Of a DNA stretch of 64,000 bases, positions 1-11,594 are shown in pieces. Position 1 is the stretch's first letter, and each line of letters begins with the position of its first letter. The notes beneath the pieces were generated by a model. That model did no database searches. It saw only the letters and a list, made by a program, of their open reading frames with translations, and was not told the origin of the DNA. The DNA comes from Diorhabda sublineata (lineage: Eukaryota; Arthropoda; Insecta; Coleoptera; Chrysomelidae), in the NCBI RefSeq assembly GCF_026230105.1, contig NC_079476.1:31176559-31240558 (forward strand), given 5' to 3'. The position numbers were made by a program, and so were the translations under genes.

Positions 1-1455
1 ACGCAAATGTGTTGAGAAACTTTTACTTCGCAAGTCTGACTACCGTGGAGATTATATGTCTGTATATATCAATAAATTAATAACGAACTTTATTTCCTTT
101 AGTTTTCCGATTGTAAACAAGTAGCTTTTCATCCGAATATATTTCGATAAGTGGAAAATTCAAATAACTATATTCTGTGTTTATCAGTATAAAGTATTAA
201 AAAAGTATAATAATATATATATTAACTTGATCTGTATAAACATATGTATCGTAACCTTTCAAACATTTGATTACTTTGATAATTTGTCTAAATATTTAAG
301 AACTCTATCATAGAAAGTAGCTAAAACTGGAAATTATTTGCATCAAAATATTCAAAAATAAAAAAAAATTTTCTTGTTGGTTATAAATTTTACTAAAAAT
401 CTTTTAATGGAATTTGAAAAACAGTAACAATACAAATAAAAAATAGTGTAAGACTTTTCACGATTTCGTAGAACTTTCTACTTTCTTTGGGAAAATTTCA
501 GTATGGTGAGGAAAAAGTTTAGAGGAAATACGGGAATTTCTGACAAATCCCTCTAAAATGTAGAAAAAAAGGTTTTTATGAAGAGTACACTGATACAGAC
601 AGTCAGTAATTAAAAATACAGAATACTTACTTTATAATTAGAAATATTCTTGAGAAATGACAAGCTCATATCGTCACTAGAACCTAGTTAATTTCTGGCT
701 TTGTAAATTAAAAATGAGTGAATGTTGTTGAAAGGCTATATTAACATGAAATACTTTGAACTTTCTTTCACTAAGTCATCAAATTTTTGGGATGTCGACT
801 AACAATTCAAGGTGAACTAACAATTCTCGAAAATTCTTTTATGGGAAACTCTTGTTTCAAACTGATTAATTGGACTTGGAAACATACGAACAGGTTATTT
901 CAAACTTTATCTTGAGTAAATGATAAGATGAATGGAAAATATTTAAGCAAGGCTTTTACTCACTACAACGACTAAAAAGTTTCCAATAAGGAAGAAAAGT
1001 TAAAGCAACGTAATGCAAAAAGGTAGTTACGGGTGAAATAAGAGAAAGTGGAATTAATTGGCTGATAAGATAAATTCTAAGAAGACGCAGGATCTTGAAC
1101 AGTCAGCAGGATTAGGTATATTGAATAGATACGAAATGGGTAGAAAAATGGCAAAATTGTTGTTCCCACCACAGTGCTATCTATTTTGAGATACAAGAAA
1201 ATTTGATTTGATGGTGCAAAGTTGATTTCGAGATTTCGTCGAGTGAACACGTGTTTCAGTGAAGTTCAGTGCAGGTAGTCAGGTAAGACCTTGATAAAAC
1301 ATTTTTTCCAGATAGTTGTGCTTAGACACATCCTTTTATTTATTATGAATAAAAATACTTTTGCATGAAAGAATTGTGTTTGTTAGCACAAATTTCATTG
1401 TGCAGAGTTTATCCGTTTTTGAAATAGCCGTACTTCCCAGTACTGCTCAATATTT
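1..1455. other. AT-rich stretch, no gene seen
   Basis: Stops are dense in all frames and no protein motif was recognised. The bases around 1236-1290 (a mixed-composition run before the LINE ORF1 remnant) could be the decayed 5' untranslated region of that element, but this is only positional inference. Confidence 0.4.
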
Positions 1456-2200
1456 TATATTTAGGTACTTTTAGGTATTTAGAAGAAGAAAACAAGGAAA
1501 AATATGAGGAAAATAGGAAACTGCAAGCGGAATCTGAAACTCTAAACGGTACAATTCAGTCCTTAATGAAGATAAATCATAAATATGGAGGCAACAATGA
1601 CAGAACTTTTGGATAAATTTGATGCTATGGAAAACAGCATGAAAAGCAGATCCTATTACAGTAGAAGCTGAGAAGCCAAAAACTCAATCCAGAGTTCTCT
1701 AAGAAAAACAAAATTGAAACTGTCCCATGGAAGGAGAATATATAGAAGTCATCAACAAGAAAAAAAGGAAGAAACCGGAGAAGCGATCCTCCGAGGAAGG
1801 ACACACAACGGAAAAATAAGTTCAAGAAGAATTAGAAAAGATAACAAAAACAGACAATATCGAAGAGAAGACCACATCCAATAATATAAGTCCCCACTCA
1901 TGTGAACAGTAATACGGAAGCAGCTAGTGCAGAGAAAAATCGATGCACAGTGCAAAATGGCAATACACACAGGGAAGATTTGGACAGCAATGAAAGATGG
2001 TTTCAACAAAATGAAGATGCTCCTGAGCGAGTTTAAGGAGATTGAATGGTATACGTACTTATTCAACGAAGAGAAGAAAAGGAAGCTAGCCGTGAAAGGA
2101 CTAGCAGTAAACGATGATGCATTATTGTAATGTAATATTAACCTACGAATAATGACACTGACACAAGAGATGCAGATAAACATTTTATGGAATATCAATT
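1456..2200 (+). pseudogene. Decayed LINE ORF1 (gag-like, PRE_C2HC-type) remnant
   Basis: This looks like the remains of the first ORF of a Jockey-type non-LTR retrotransposon, which encodes a nucleic-acid-binding gag-like protein. From about 1474 the reading LEEENKEKYEENRKLQAE is charged and heptad-like, as expected of a coiled coil. A lysine-rich patch (NKKKRKKPEK) lies near 1755. The best evidence is near 2030, where EWYTYLFNEEKKRKLAVKGL matches the pattern of the PRE_C2HC domain that precedes CCHC zinc knuckles in these proteins (aromatic-HTY-like, then charged, then a K-hydrophobic-K-G-L strand). The remnant needs several frame changes and stops to read through, and no zinc knuckle or downstream endonuclease was seen, so it is truncated. 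The longest open piece is 1927-2130. The exact LINE clade is uncertain. Confidence 0.5.
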
Positions 2201-5095
2201 GTGAAAAATGAAAGGCACAACAATTATAAAATGAATTTTAATATCAATCCATGAATTTTTAAGAAGATAACATCAGATTCAAATCTTAAGCAAATTTCCC
2301 AATTGAAACACAAGAATGGCATAAATAATCAAGATCCATTTTTCTTATCTTTTGACTAGATAAGACAAGATAGCAGCTAAAGACATATTTTGCTTATTTA
2401 ATAATGCCTATTTTGACTTCGTTTGTAAAAAGGAGCAAGAAGCAAATTGGTAGAATGAAATGTATGAAATCATTTTTATGACAAACAAACCTCAATAATT
2501 TATTAATAGAAAGATTGTGTGTTAAAATTTTGGTACAGAAAAAATAATGGAATGAAATAAATTACATATATTTCCAGTGAAACCGTGTTATACATTTTCA
2601 TGATTATACTACGAATTACCACATTATTAAGCAAGTTATAAATATTTACATTGTTTTTTTAAGAAGAACAACGTGGGCGCTATTATCCGTATTGTGGGCT
2701 TAATCTTTGAGAGAAAACAAACATACTGAAAATGTGTGTTGCTGTTTTTATTGCTCCATAAAAAATATATTGTTTCAGATAATATTTTTCTAAGTGGGCG
2801 ATAATTGTACTTTAATTTCGGAGGTAGAAAGAGATTTTTTCATTCACATTGAATATTAAAACCTTATTTCACATACAAACACAAAGTCGGCACACAAAAG
2901 TTTAATTGAGAGACGATAATTCTGGTTGAGTTTCCCAATTTACGTGGCTCCAAAGAAGTTGAGACAATAATTGAGCAGTTTAAGAAAAGTTTGTTCATAA
3001 AAGGAGGATTTCTTGAAAATATAACTCACCCGAAATAACTTAAGCTGTGCACTAGAATTTACGCATATTTTTGAAATTATAATCTTAGACCTAATCAATA
3101 CATTTTAAGTTTTGCTTTTATTTTCCGAAATTCTCATATATGAGCGTATGAAATATGAAACGTCATTTCACGAGAATTATATTGCAAGGAAACAACAAAA
3201 TAGAAGAATGAAAGTTTTTTCAAATCAAAAACTAAACTAATTACAAGTACTACCTCCTCTATCGTTTATTACTGCTTATAAACTATTTCTTGTACTCAAT
3301 CAATCAAAATATGATCCCAAATTTCGTCTAATCGTGATTTAATGTATATAGTGAGTCTCACTAGAATGTTCTAAACTCACATAATCACCGAGCTGCGTAA
3401 GCATTAAATTCCAAAATGTCCGTAATGTACACCCTAATAAGCCTTCAAATTAACCTCAACTTCCAACATTACCTACTGAGTTCCCACCACACACTACATA
3501 TAGAGTTATACCATGTCTAGAATACTTCAGGCTGTTATCTTTGTTCTATCTGAGAAAATTGAGTACTGAAATTGATAACACATTCAACAGTCAATTGGAA
3601 TCTTCACTATTTCTGATTTGCCCAAGTGGGTACTTTTCCAGTCCATAAGATACAAGAGAAAATTGGTTTTGTAAAGCAGAAACAAATCTTTTTCTTAACG
3701 TACCATGTCTCAAAAATGAATCTTGATCAGGAATTATAACTCTTTTACGGCCTTCACTGAGTAATTGAGCTGTTCTCAGTAACAGTAACAGCAACATGTG
3801 GAACTCTTGAAATTATTCACTGGGTAACAGTAACGGTTCAGTTTTTAAAATTTGTGTTAGATGCTTACAAATTCGAGAAAAAGCCTTCGAAAAATAAGCA
3901 AAACGTATTCAACCTAAATTTAATTGGAATTATAATGAAAAAATTTTAATGTCTTCAATTTAATTGAACATACTGTTTACACTACCACTACAATTACACA
4001 GTCACAATTACACTGTCAGAAGGCAATAATGGTTATGTTAGGTTAGGTTCATTATGGTTAATTTGGGTGCGTGGTACTCAATGTTTGAAACAGTATACTA
4101 CAGATTCGACAACTCACTAAAAAAAAAAATACAAATATCTAAAGAATTTACTAGTCATTATTGAGGACGTCTATGTTATCTCATTCCACGACAGCTATTA
4201 CACTTTGTCAAAGAAAAAATGTTTTAGAATTTAAAAATACCTTCGCATTGTTTTGGATCAAATGCTAAACGTAAATAACAGTATGAAGGAATTTCCGACA
4301 ATATAATAACCACAGCTTGTGATAGAAATTAAAAATTATATATATAGCATCACACTTTTATCTTGAGAGGTCATCATCAGAAGAAATCTGATCACGGACA
4401 TGATACATGAAGAAGAGTACAGGATGTCAAATGATTGGGAAGCTATTGTCAGAAAGAAATAGTATGAGCAAAATAAGCACAATTGAAACTTCAAATTGTA
4501 TTAGGTATAGAAATAAATGTTTATATCGAAAAACCACAATACTGGTATTCTTAAACATACAGAGTGAGTTTTATGTATAGAACTCCTCAAATTTCTTGGA
4601 AACGTCTTGTACAATTTTTGTGCACAAGGGTCTTGTGATATGGACGGTATTATGGTGGTATTTACATTGTTGTCAGATCTTTCTGTTTTGCTGAAAAATA
4701 ATGAACTTTGTTATTTCAAATGGATCACCCTATATATTTGGTATTTTTAGAAATCCTGAAAATACAGATTCTTCTTTATACCTAAATACCATAATTCCAT
4801 AGTTATAGCTACATTCACAGTATCTCTTCCAAAATTACAATAAATATTGTACATTCAGATGGCTAATACCATTGAATAAATTCTTTTAATTTGAATATTC
4901 TGTGTGTGCTAATACAAATCTCATAAATCTCGTCTAGCGTCAGTAAGAATCGAATTGAATAGAAAGTTTAACGAAACTGATGCAGTGAAATATTTAACCA
5001 AATTAAGGCGCAGAAAATCTAGAACAAATGAAGTCAAATCTTTAAATGTTTGGGTTATGTTAGAAGTAGTTCCAAGTTTGTGAATTAGAAAAATT
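2201..5095. other. Unassigned AT-rich stretch
   Basis: No gene or element recognised. The short open frame on the minus strand at 3591-3797 is leucine-rich at its start and resembles nothing I know. The block at 4555-4740 has the look of transposon terminal sequence but no matching terminal repeat could be paired. Confidence 0.35.
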
Positions 5096-5099
5096 ACCA

Positions 5100-6040
5100 A
5101 TTTTAGAAAACATATACCAAAGGCGATTACAGCATATACTTCAATACAACAAGCCATGCAATTTTTACATTTTGCAACATCCCTGACTGCTCAATTCATC
5201 TTATCTCTGTGGTAATACTATCTTTTAATTCCTGAATATTGGCAGGTTTTGTTTTCTAAACGATGTGACTCCACAGTCTAAAGGATTCATTCATTCATTC
5301 ATATTTAGGTATTGCCTCACCATACACACATAGTGAGGTGGGGCGCCATCTTGTTGTAGTCAAATATTGTCGTTTGGGATATTGTTATTGTCTGAAAATT
5401 TCTAATAATGAAGTTTTTTTTAAATGTAATTGAAAATATTGACTTGGATGTGGAAATATCCGAGCCACCTCAGGTATAATACTATTTTCCAATAAATCTA
5501 AATACGCCGGACCATTTAAGAAAAAGGAACCAATTATTCCAGCCCATACATTCAGTTTTTCGGGATATTGGATGTGGGATTCACGCATCCAACGAGGATA
5601 GTTATGTATCTGTATCTATCTATATCTGTATCTACAATTATGCCGACGTACGATCTCATTAATAAAAAAGTGGCCTCATCGCAAAACATAACAAAAAATT
5701 TGGATCGTTTTGATTGTAATATTTTTCGATCATTAGGTCTGCAAACTCTTCACGCCTATCAAAATCGTCGTCTGACAACTTTTGAACCGACGTTACTTTG
5801 TATGGATGGAATTTATTATCACGTAAAATTTACATTTTGGATGTTTGGGAAATAATAAGTTCTCTGGATATTTGTCTAGTACTCAAGTGTGGATTGTCTT
5901 CTAACAGGACACAAACATCTGAAGATTTGTTTTCAGTTGATACGGTTTTTCTACACCCTGATTTGGATAAAACTTTTTTACTAATTTACTTACAGTAGAT
6001 CTTGTTATGGGATTTCGGTTAGGATATAAATTATTAAGAT
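5100..6040 (-). pseudogene. Decayed IS630/Tc1/mariner-type transposase, nearly full length
   Basis: This is a cut-and-paste DDE transposase remnant covering almost the whole expected length (about 310 codons). Reading down the minus strand: a helix-turn-helix region begins near 6030 with NRNPITRSTVSKLVKKF. A second DNA-binding helix region at about 5900-5860 reads STRQISRELIIS and runs into LRDNKFHPYKV. Next come LSDDDFDRREEF near 5790 and a catalytic region with CDEATF near 5670. MRESHIQYPEKLNVWAGIIG follows at 5588, then NGPAYLDLLE, and the second catalytic block (FDYNKMAPHL, normally FQQDGAPPH) at 5370. The C-terminus reads KTKPANIQELKDSI near 5250. The final acidic catalytic block (normally SPDLTPMDFFLWG) is shortened to RLWSH near 5278. 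Several stops and frameshifts show it is dead. No terminal inverted repeats were found. The family call is by recalled motifs and is firm at superfamily level. Confidence 0.8.
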
Positions 6041-6044
6041 ATTA

Positions 6045-7420
6045 CACAGCCACTCAATTTAAGAAACAAGTTACTACAAAAGATTCATCTCAAAACCACA
6101 TCAGTAACAGGATTATTATTATCAAATTCATAGTTGATTTAAGGTTTATACTAATTATTCATTAAATGCAATATCCCAAGTTTTCACTAATAAGCTAGGA
6201 AACATCATTTTGCTTTTCATCTCAATAATTTTCGTTATTTACTATTTACCTAATGAAACTATCAAACTGTGATAATTAATTCAGTAGTATCTTAACAAAT
6301 TAAGTATTTGCTCCCAATTTCCACTTAGATTTCCGGAGAATTCCTGATGACGATATTCTATTCAATGATTAAAATATTAATTGGTTTTGTAGATAACCTG
6401 TGACGAGATATTTAATACAGTTTATAATGTACCTAAAAGTAAATTTCTTTTTATTATTCTTGCCGATGTGCAATGTTTGTTTGTTGGTTTAGAGCAAAGT
6501 ATATATCAAAAAGGTAAATAGTAATTAATGTGTGACGTATTTCACGTCGGTAGTCTCTGAAAGTGATTATCCATTCATCAAGCATAAAATAATATGAATT
6601 GTTATCAAACTAATTAGAAGATACATGAAATCTACACCTACCTAAACACCACATTTCATAAATTTCAAAAAGATAATAAAATAATCATTTGGATGATTAG
6701 ATATCAGAATTGTTTCGCTATATTTGTAGTAGCATAAAATATTGATTATATTTCTGAAAATATAGGTTAGGAAAAATAATGTGTTAGAAATCGACTCGCC
6801 ACGACTTGTTTACAATGTTATAAAATTCAGTAATTGTTTTATTATGTGAAGGTATTTTAATAATCGTATATATGAAGCAATGTTGTCTAAAAATTTAATT
6901 TCTTTATTTAATATACTTAGTAATAATAACTGGAGCAATTTTGAATATTTTACTTGACTGGAAGTAATTTTGAGCTCGTGTTATGTGGTCACTACAGATT
7001 TCCGAAATACTTCTTCCAAGTAATATCCTATTAATGTTCTCACATGTATTATTTCATTAGTAGTACGTTTCATGCCTTTTAATTATTGCCAAATACGTTC
7101 CATATATCTCCACCTGCATGTTATTGCTATCATGGACTCTGCTATTCAACTTCTTCATTTCTCAATGTCTATGTGATTCTTTTTTTGTGAACCAGGGTTT
7201 ATTGTTTTTTCCATTTATCTTATATACGAAGGTTGTCTAAAAAGGAACCAGTCTCCTTTTTAGTTTATACACTTAACTATACTCAGTGATGCCGGAACCT
7301 TTTAATCCTTCCAAATAAATAGTTAAAAAATAGTAATATATTGAATGAAAAAAAATATCAGTTCATTGCTATAAAATTTGAAAATTTGCAAAAATATGGA
7401 TTTCTGCGATAAAAATTACG
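6045..7420. other. Unassigned AT-rich stretch with a small hairpin
   Basis: No gene recognised. At 7237-7263 there is a short inverted repeat: 10-base arms (ctaaaaagga) around a 7-base loop. Its position about 160 bases before the tyrosine recombinase fragment is probably coincidental. Confidence 0.35.
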
Positions 7421-7425
7421 ATACC

Positions 7426-7760
7426 AGGAGAACCTGATTCCTCCTGAAATTGTAGAAAGAGCCACACAAATCAGTGGAAATTTATTGCCATCGATGTCGA
7501 GGGAGCGATATAAACATGCATATAAACAAGAGAATGTGTTAATAGCTTATTTTGGTAAGCTCTGTACAGAATAAAAATCCAGTACACTTTAGTACATATA
7601 TTCTATGCTCCATGGAACGCTAGTAGTAAAAGATGAGGATAACGTTGCTACTTATTGCGATTGAAGAGCTCTGTTGAAGGAAAAATCGTCGATCTTGCTC
7701 TTACTTCCACAATTTGTTATTACTAATTCTATTTATATGATTTGTAAAACAGTATTAGTG
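7426..7760 (+). pseudogene. Tyrosine recombinase (Crypton-like), N-terminal fragment
   Basis: This is the core-binding (SAM-like) part of a phage-integrase-type tyrosine recombinase of the kind carried by arthropod Crypton-like elements. In one continuous frame it reads ENLIPPEIVERATQ, then NLLPSMSRERYKHAYK, then ENVLIAYFGKL, SSTL and IYSMLHGTLVVKDEDNV. This follows the order typical of the family (LLPxxSxxxYxxxY, then NVLLAYF, then STLWxxYSMLKxTL). The frame is broken by only two internal stops (before KSSTL and before YIYSML). About 15 residues normally between the Y of KHAYK and ENVLIAYF are missing, which looks like a deletion. The catalytic domain is not adjacent. Similar catalytic domains lie at 13.9 and 30.3 kb but are too far away to be the same copy. 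Confidence 0.65.
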
Positions 7761-7769
7761 TACGACTGA

Positions 7770-8140
7770 CACAGATGAAAGACCGTTGTCAGCTATCAAA
7801 AAGCAAAATTCACAGAGCAATTTGTAGTCATCAATAAATTTGGTAGATTGTTTTTAGACATAGCTAAATTTTTGAAACTACTTAACCCAGATACTTACAC
7901 AGGGCAACCGTACAGAAGACATCAGCAACAATAGACGCCATCAAAATTGGTGATCTTCTGGATAGCAATCCAAAAATTTTTATCAACTGAGAAACATAAA
8001 ACTGTCAAACGTCTCTCAACTCGTCTGAAATCTTCCATTTTCAAACAATTTACTTTAGCATTGATCAAAATGAAGTCGGTTTGTTATTTTTACGGTCCAT
8101 TGTATTAATAATTCGCTTAATAAATTTTGTGTTGTTCCAA
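7770..8140. other. Unassigned stretch
   Basis: No gene recognised between the tyrosine recombinase fragment and the LINE 3' end. Confidence 0.35.
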
Positions 8141-8143
8141 ATA

Positions 8144-8162
8144 TACTACTACTACTACTACT
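8144..8162. repeat. (TAC)n microsatellite at a LINE 3' end
   Basis: About six copies of TAC (TAG-type on the minus strand). It directly follows the C-terminal codons of the minus-strand LINE fragment at 8163-8320, so it is best read as that element's short-repeat 3' tail. Confidence 0.8.
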
Positions 8163-8320
8163 GTGGCCACTCGAATCCAAGTTGATTTTTGGCCTCGTCA
8201 ACAAGTTGCCTCCATGATTTTCTATCATCAGTCAGATACTTCTCCACCAAGACTCCTTACATCTTCACTCATTTGGTCATCTTGCTCTTGGTCTTCCCTT
8301 CTGGTTGACCTTATCACACT
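8163..8320 (-). pseudogene. LINE ORF2 C-terminal end fragment
   Basis: Read on the minus strand, the frame gives EDVRSLGGE and then DRKSWRQLVDEAKNQLGFEW. This is the typical C-terminal end of an arthropod endonuclease/reverse-transcriptase LINE protein, where a GRPRxRW-like basic stretch is followed by a W-R-x-L-V-D-x-A-K motif. One frameshift separates the two parts. The element is 5'-truncated here, as expected for incomplete reverse transcription, and ends at the adjoining microsatellite tail. Confidence 0.65.
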
Positions 8321-8329
8321 CTTCTTATA

Positions 8330-8785
8330 ATTATCTATTAATCTTTTCTTCTTATATGGCCAAATATATACAACAGTAATTTTATTTCAACTATTCCTCC
8401 AGTAAATATAACCACAACAGCGATACTGGTATGTTTGAGTCGGATCTAAAGATGGAGAAACTCTTACTTTCGTCTTCACATTGGCTAGGCGTTAGAACAC
8501 GAACAATAATGTTTGTGTTTACAAATCATACTTCTTAATCTGTTGAATTTATGTTGAAAGCGAGCGGGAGCGCCAAGGCGGGCGCAACCGTAAAGTTTAT
8601 GAATTTACTTTTACATGTTCAGCGTCAGCCTGTTTGAAAAAATTTGGAAATTTCTAAGAATGCACCCTACGCAAATTAACTAAAATCGATAATATTTTGA
8701 AATTCTTCGCTCAGCTAAGTTTAGTTGTGGTTTTAAATATAAGACGTTAGAAAATCAAATGGTATGTATATATGGCTTTGGAGTC
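8330..8785. other. Unassigned stretch with a GC-richer patch
   Basis: No gene recognised. The patch at about 8550-8592 is clearly richer in G and C than anything around it; it contains no open frame of note and I could not find a matching inverted arm. Confidence 0.35.
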
Positions 8786-8789
8786 TTAT

Positions 8790-9250
8790 ACACACCGCGA
8801 CCCAAAGGATCTATTGTGTCCACCTTTCTTGCTACGATACTGGTGAGCTCTGTGTTTACAGCTGATTATTAATTCCACTCCTTTCAAAAAGTCTGATTGT
8901 GGGATGGCTTTGATCGCCAGAGGTCTTCGTCTGCTATTTCATACGCTTCCCAGGTGTAGTACTTAGTACTTCACACTTCAAGAGAATGTGAATAAGGGTT
9001 TCGTCCTCTGTGCAAAACCTAACCTGCACGCCGCATTAGCTGGTCTAACGTCTTCAGGTGTTTCTTGAGGCGACAGATAGAACTCCTGTTGGTATTCGTA
9101 GATTGTTTTTACCTAGGTTGATACAGAAGAGGCTTTGCCTATATCAGCTAATGTAGGTTGTCTCAATAATTGGTTTTGCTCCTATCTACCTTCTTTTCCA
9201 GTGCTTTTCCCATTGTTCTGAAGCTGATATCACAGAAGGGATCGGTTTCC
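8790..9250 (-). pseudogene. LINE C-terminal region (post-RNase H, cysteine/histidine end)
   Basis: Minus-strand readings in shifting frames give LRIPTGVLS, CRLKKHLKTL and then CTEDETLIHILLKCEVLS. This matches the C-terminal block of Jockey/I-type LINE proteins that contain RNase H: a G-H-C-x-L-x-x-H-L stretch, then C-x-x-C followed by E-x-E-T-x-x-H-I-L-x-x-C-x-x-L. At least two frameshifts are needed. The downstream reading is uninformative. It belongs to the same broad type as the fragment at 55.2-55.7 kb, though not demonstrably the same family. Confidence 0.55.
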
Positions 9251-9259
9251 ATGAAGGGT

Positions 9260-11490
9260 TGAATCAAATGGTATATAATGGAATCTTGGCGTGACGTTGA
9301 ACTTCTGCAGAAGTATTTGTGTCAAACAAAAGAGTACCAGTGTTTCAAACAGAAATGAAATAGGATATAAAATGCGTGTTCAAAACGGGTATAAAGTATT
9401 TGTTAATTCAAGTTTTTTATTGTTCATCATTTGATTGTTTTAAAAATGAGAAATTATTTAGAAAAGATAATGTTATCCAAATGATGACAATTAATACTTC
9501 CCACATTCAGCTTCTCTGGAACGAAAATGGTGAAAACAAGTAGACAAGTAACTTTTGATATTACTATCATTTTGGACCTAATATTTTCTTTGTTTGTTAC
9601 TGTACAGAAAAGTCAAGTCGGCTGAGGTCATGATTTCTAGAAGGCTATTGGAAGTTACTTCTACTTGAAATGACAGCTTCAATTTCTTAATTGGTACCGT
9701 AACACGCATAGATGTGCATTATATGCGCTTACTAAAATATTTCAAATGACGGAGGAGTGGGATGAAAAAAAAACACTGTTATTGATTTAGTTGCCGCTTT
9801 GGAACAAATTCTCAAAATCTGTATTAGACATTTGCACAACATTTCAGATGTTGTGTACCATCTACGTGATTTTCCAGCACTTATGAGCAGATGATGATAG
9901 CTCCAGTCATTGATTCTTGCTCGACAAATACACGCAAACAAATAAAAATAAAAATTAGTGTCGATTTGTCGCACTGTTACTTAAGCGTTGCATTGCATAT
10001 TACGTTTTATTCTGCATGTGTACAGGGAACTGCATGTGATTCATTCCGCCTAAAAGTATTTTGAAAAAATTAGAAATATAATTAAAACGAAAAGACCATT
10101 GATTCTATAGATTAAATTTATTCCAGTTATACTTGTAATAAAATTTGGAACAAGCAAAGACTCGTAAAATCTACTAATAACGGCCATCGTATAATTATTG
10201 TTCAGGTAGGTAGTGAAACAGGTTTTATTTCAGGTGCTCATGTTCGTTGAAAATCAAATTGTACATATGATGCTATCATAATGACATAAACTATGTTAAC
10301 AACTCTGAAACTCACCATGATAAATTATCGAAAATAACACTGTCGAGTAAAAATCATTACATTTTATGAAGATATTTTCTTATTCTGTTTTATTTTATTT
10401 CTAATCCAAACATCTTACCTCGGTACTTTCTAGTAATACAAAAATGTTTTTCTTGTATTTATAAAAATTTTTACATTATCAAATATTCCGTGCTGTCATT
10501 TCAGTCGAGACTGATGTTGTATTTGCTAGGAATATTAAAAGGAGGTTTATAAGGGAGTGTCAATTTTAGAAAGAATCAATCACCTAATACTGCATCTGAA
10601 ATATCTGATTCACCTGACAGACATTGAGAATTACAAGTTGTCGGAAAACATGATATATCAACCTTGTCTATCACTTGGACTTGTAATTAAAATTAGCATA
10701 ATTCGCAAATCGGATCGTTTACATTTATTGAAACTAGAAAGGAAGTTGCAGGTCCGTTTCACTATAGTGGACAGATCTATCCATATCACATTAAATATTA
10801 AATTTCGATTATTGATAGAATTCTGAAAGCGGCATTAAAACAAATTCTAATTACAAAACAAAATTCACTACAGTTCATTCGTTTAGTATGCGGAGTAATT
10901 TTATAATTAAAAATAACACGAAGAACTGAATGCCGATTTTTTGAAGATTACTTATGGAAAATGATGAGATTATTTCTTAATAATTTCGTAAAAGCTTTGC
11001 AAAGAATATAAAGAATCCTTAACCACGACTAATTGGTCAGCAGAGTGTATAGAGGACTGAAAAGGGAATCACTACTTACACTGAACTATTCACTAATACT
11101 TATTACTAAATTATTACTTCATAAATATCTATCAATCTATTACTAAAAACTTATCTACTTTATTTAAATTCATCGTTTGGTTCACTTTTTACTATCCTAA
11201 TGTGTTCACTATGACATCAAATTATTTACTAACTCTTCGGCTTTTATACACTCGTTTATATACTCTATCTCACTTTCCAGAATGTTCCACTTCATTGAAT
11301 TCTGTGATTCGCTGTAAGAAAAGAATTTTTCCATAGAAATTGTCTCTATAGAAACGTTCAACATAATGTGATCAGCTCAATAAAATACAAGGAATTAGTC
11401 GGTGGGTGTAAGTGGCTGAAAGCTAGTGCGCATTCGCCAAACTTCAGAATTGACTAAGTTGGAATTTCTGGAACCGTTGGCGATATTCAT
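9260..11490. other. Unassigned stretch with one 89-codon open frame
   Basis: Nothing recognised. The plus-strand open frame at 10557-10826 starts MSILERINHLILHLKYL if its GTG first codon is read as a start; there is no similarity I recognise and no supporting context, so I do not call it a gene. Confidence 0.3.
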
Positions 11491-11493
11491 TAG

Positions 11494-11590
11494 TGTAGTG
11501 GTGGTGTAAACAGTATATTCAGTATTCAGCATTGAATAACAAAATCGAATAGGAACGAACTGAATATACTGTTTCCACTACACCAAAACT
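11494..11590. repeat. Imperfect palindrome / foldback sequence
   Basis: Arms of 16 bases pair perfectly: aaacagtatattcagt at 11508-11523 and its reverse complement at 11559-11574. Outside these, GTGTAGTGG on the left matches GTGTAGTGG on the reverse complement of the right flank, with a 6-base insertion in the left arm. The whole structure is about 95 bases with a 35-base loop. It may be a foldback or MITE remnant; no target-site duplication was identified. Confidence 0.7.
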
Positions 11591-11594
11591 CACA

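Noticed and set aside
4555..4745. Possible transposon end (agagtgagttttatgtatag ... ggatcaccctatata)
   Set aside because: No matching inverted repeat or coding remnant could be paired with it.
5568..5855. 95-codon plus-strand open frame
   Set aside because: Antisense of the IS630-type transposase on the minus strand.
8127..8330. Plus-strand frame beginning with a threonine run
   Set aside because: The threonines come from the TAC microsatellite and the rest is antisense to a LINE C-terminus.
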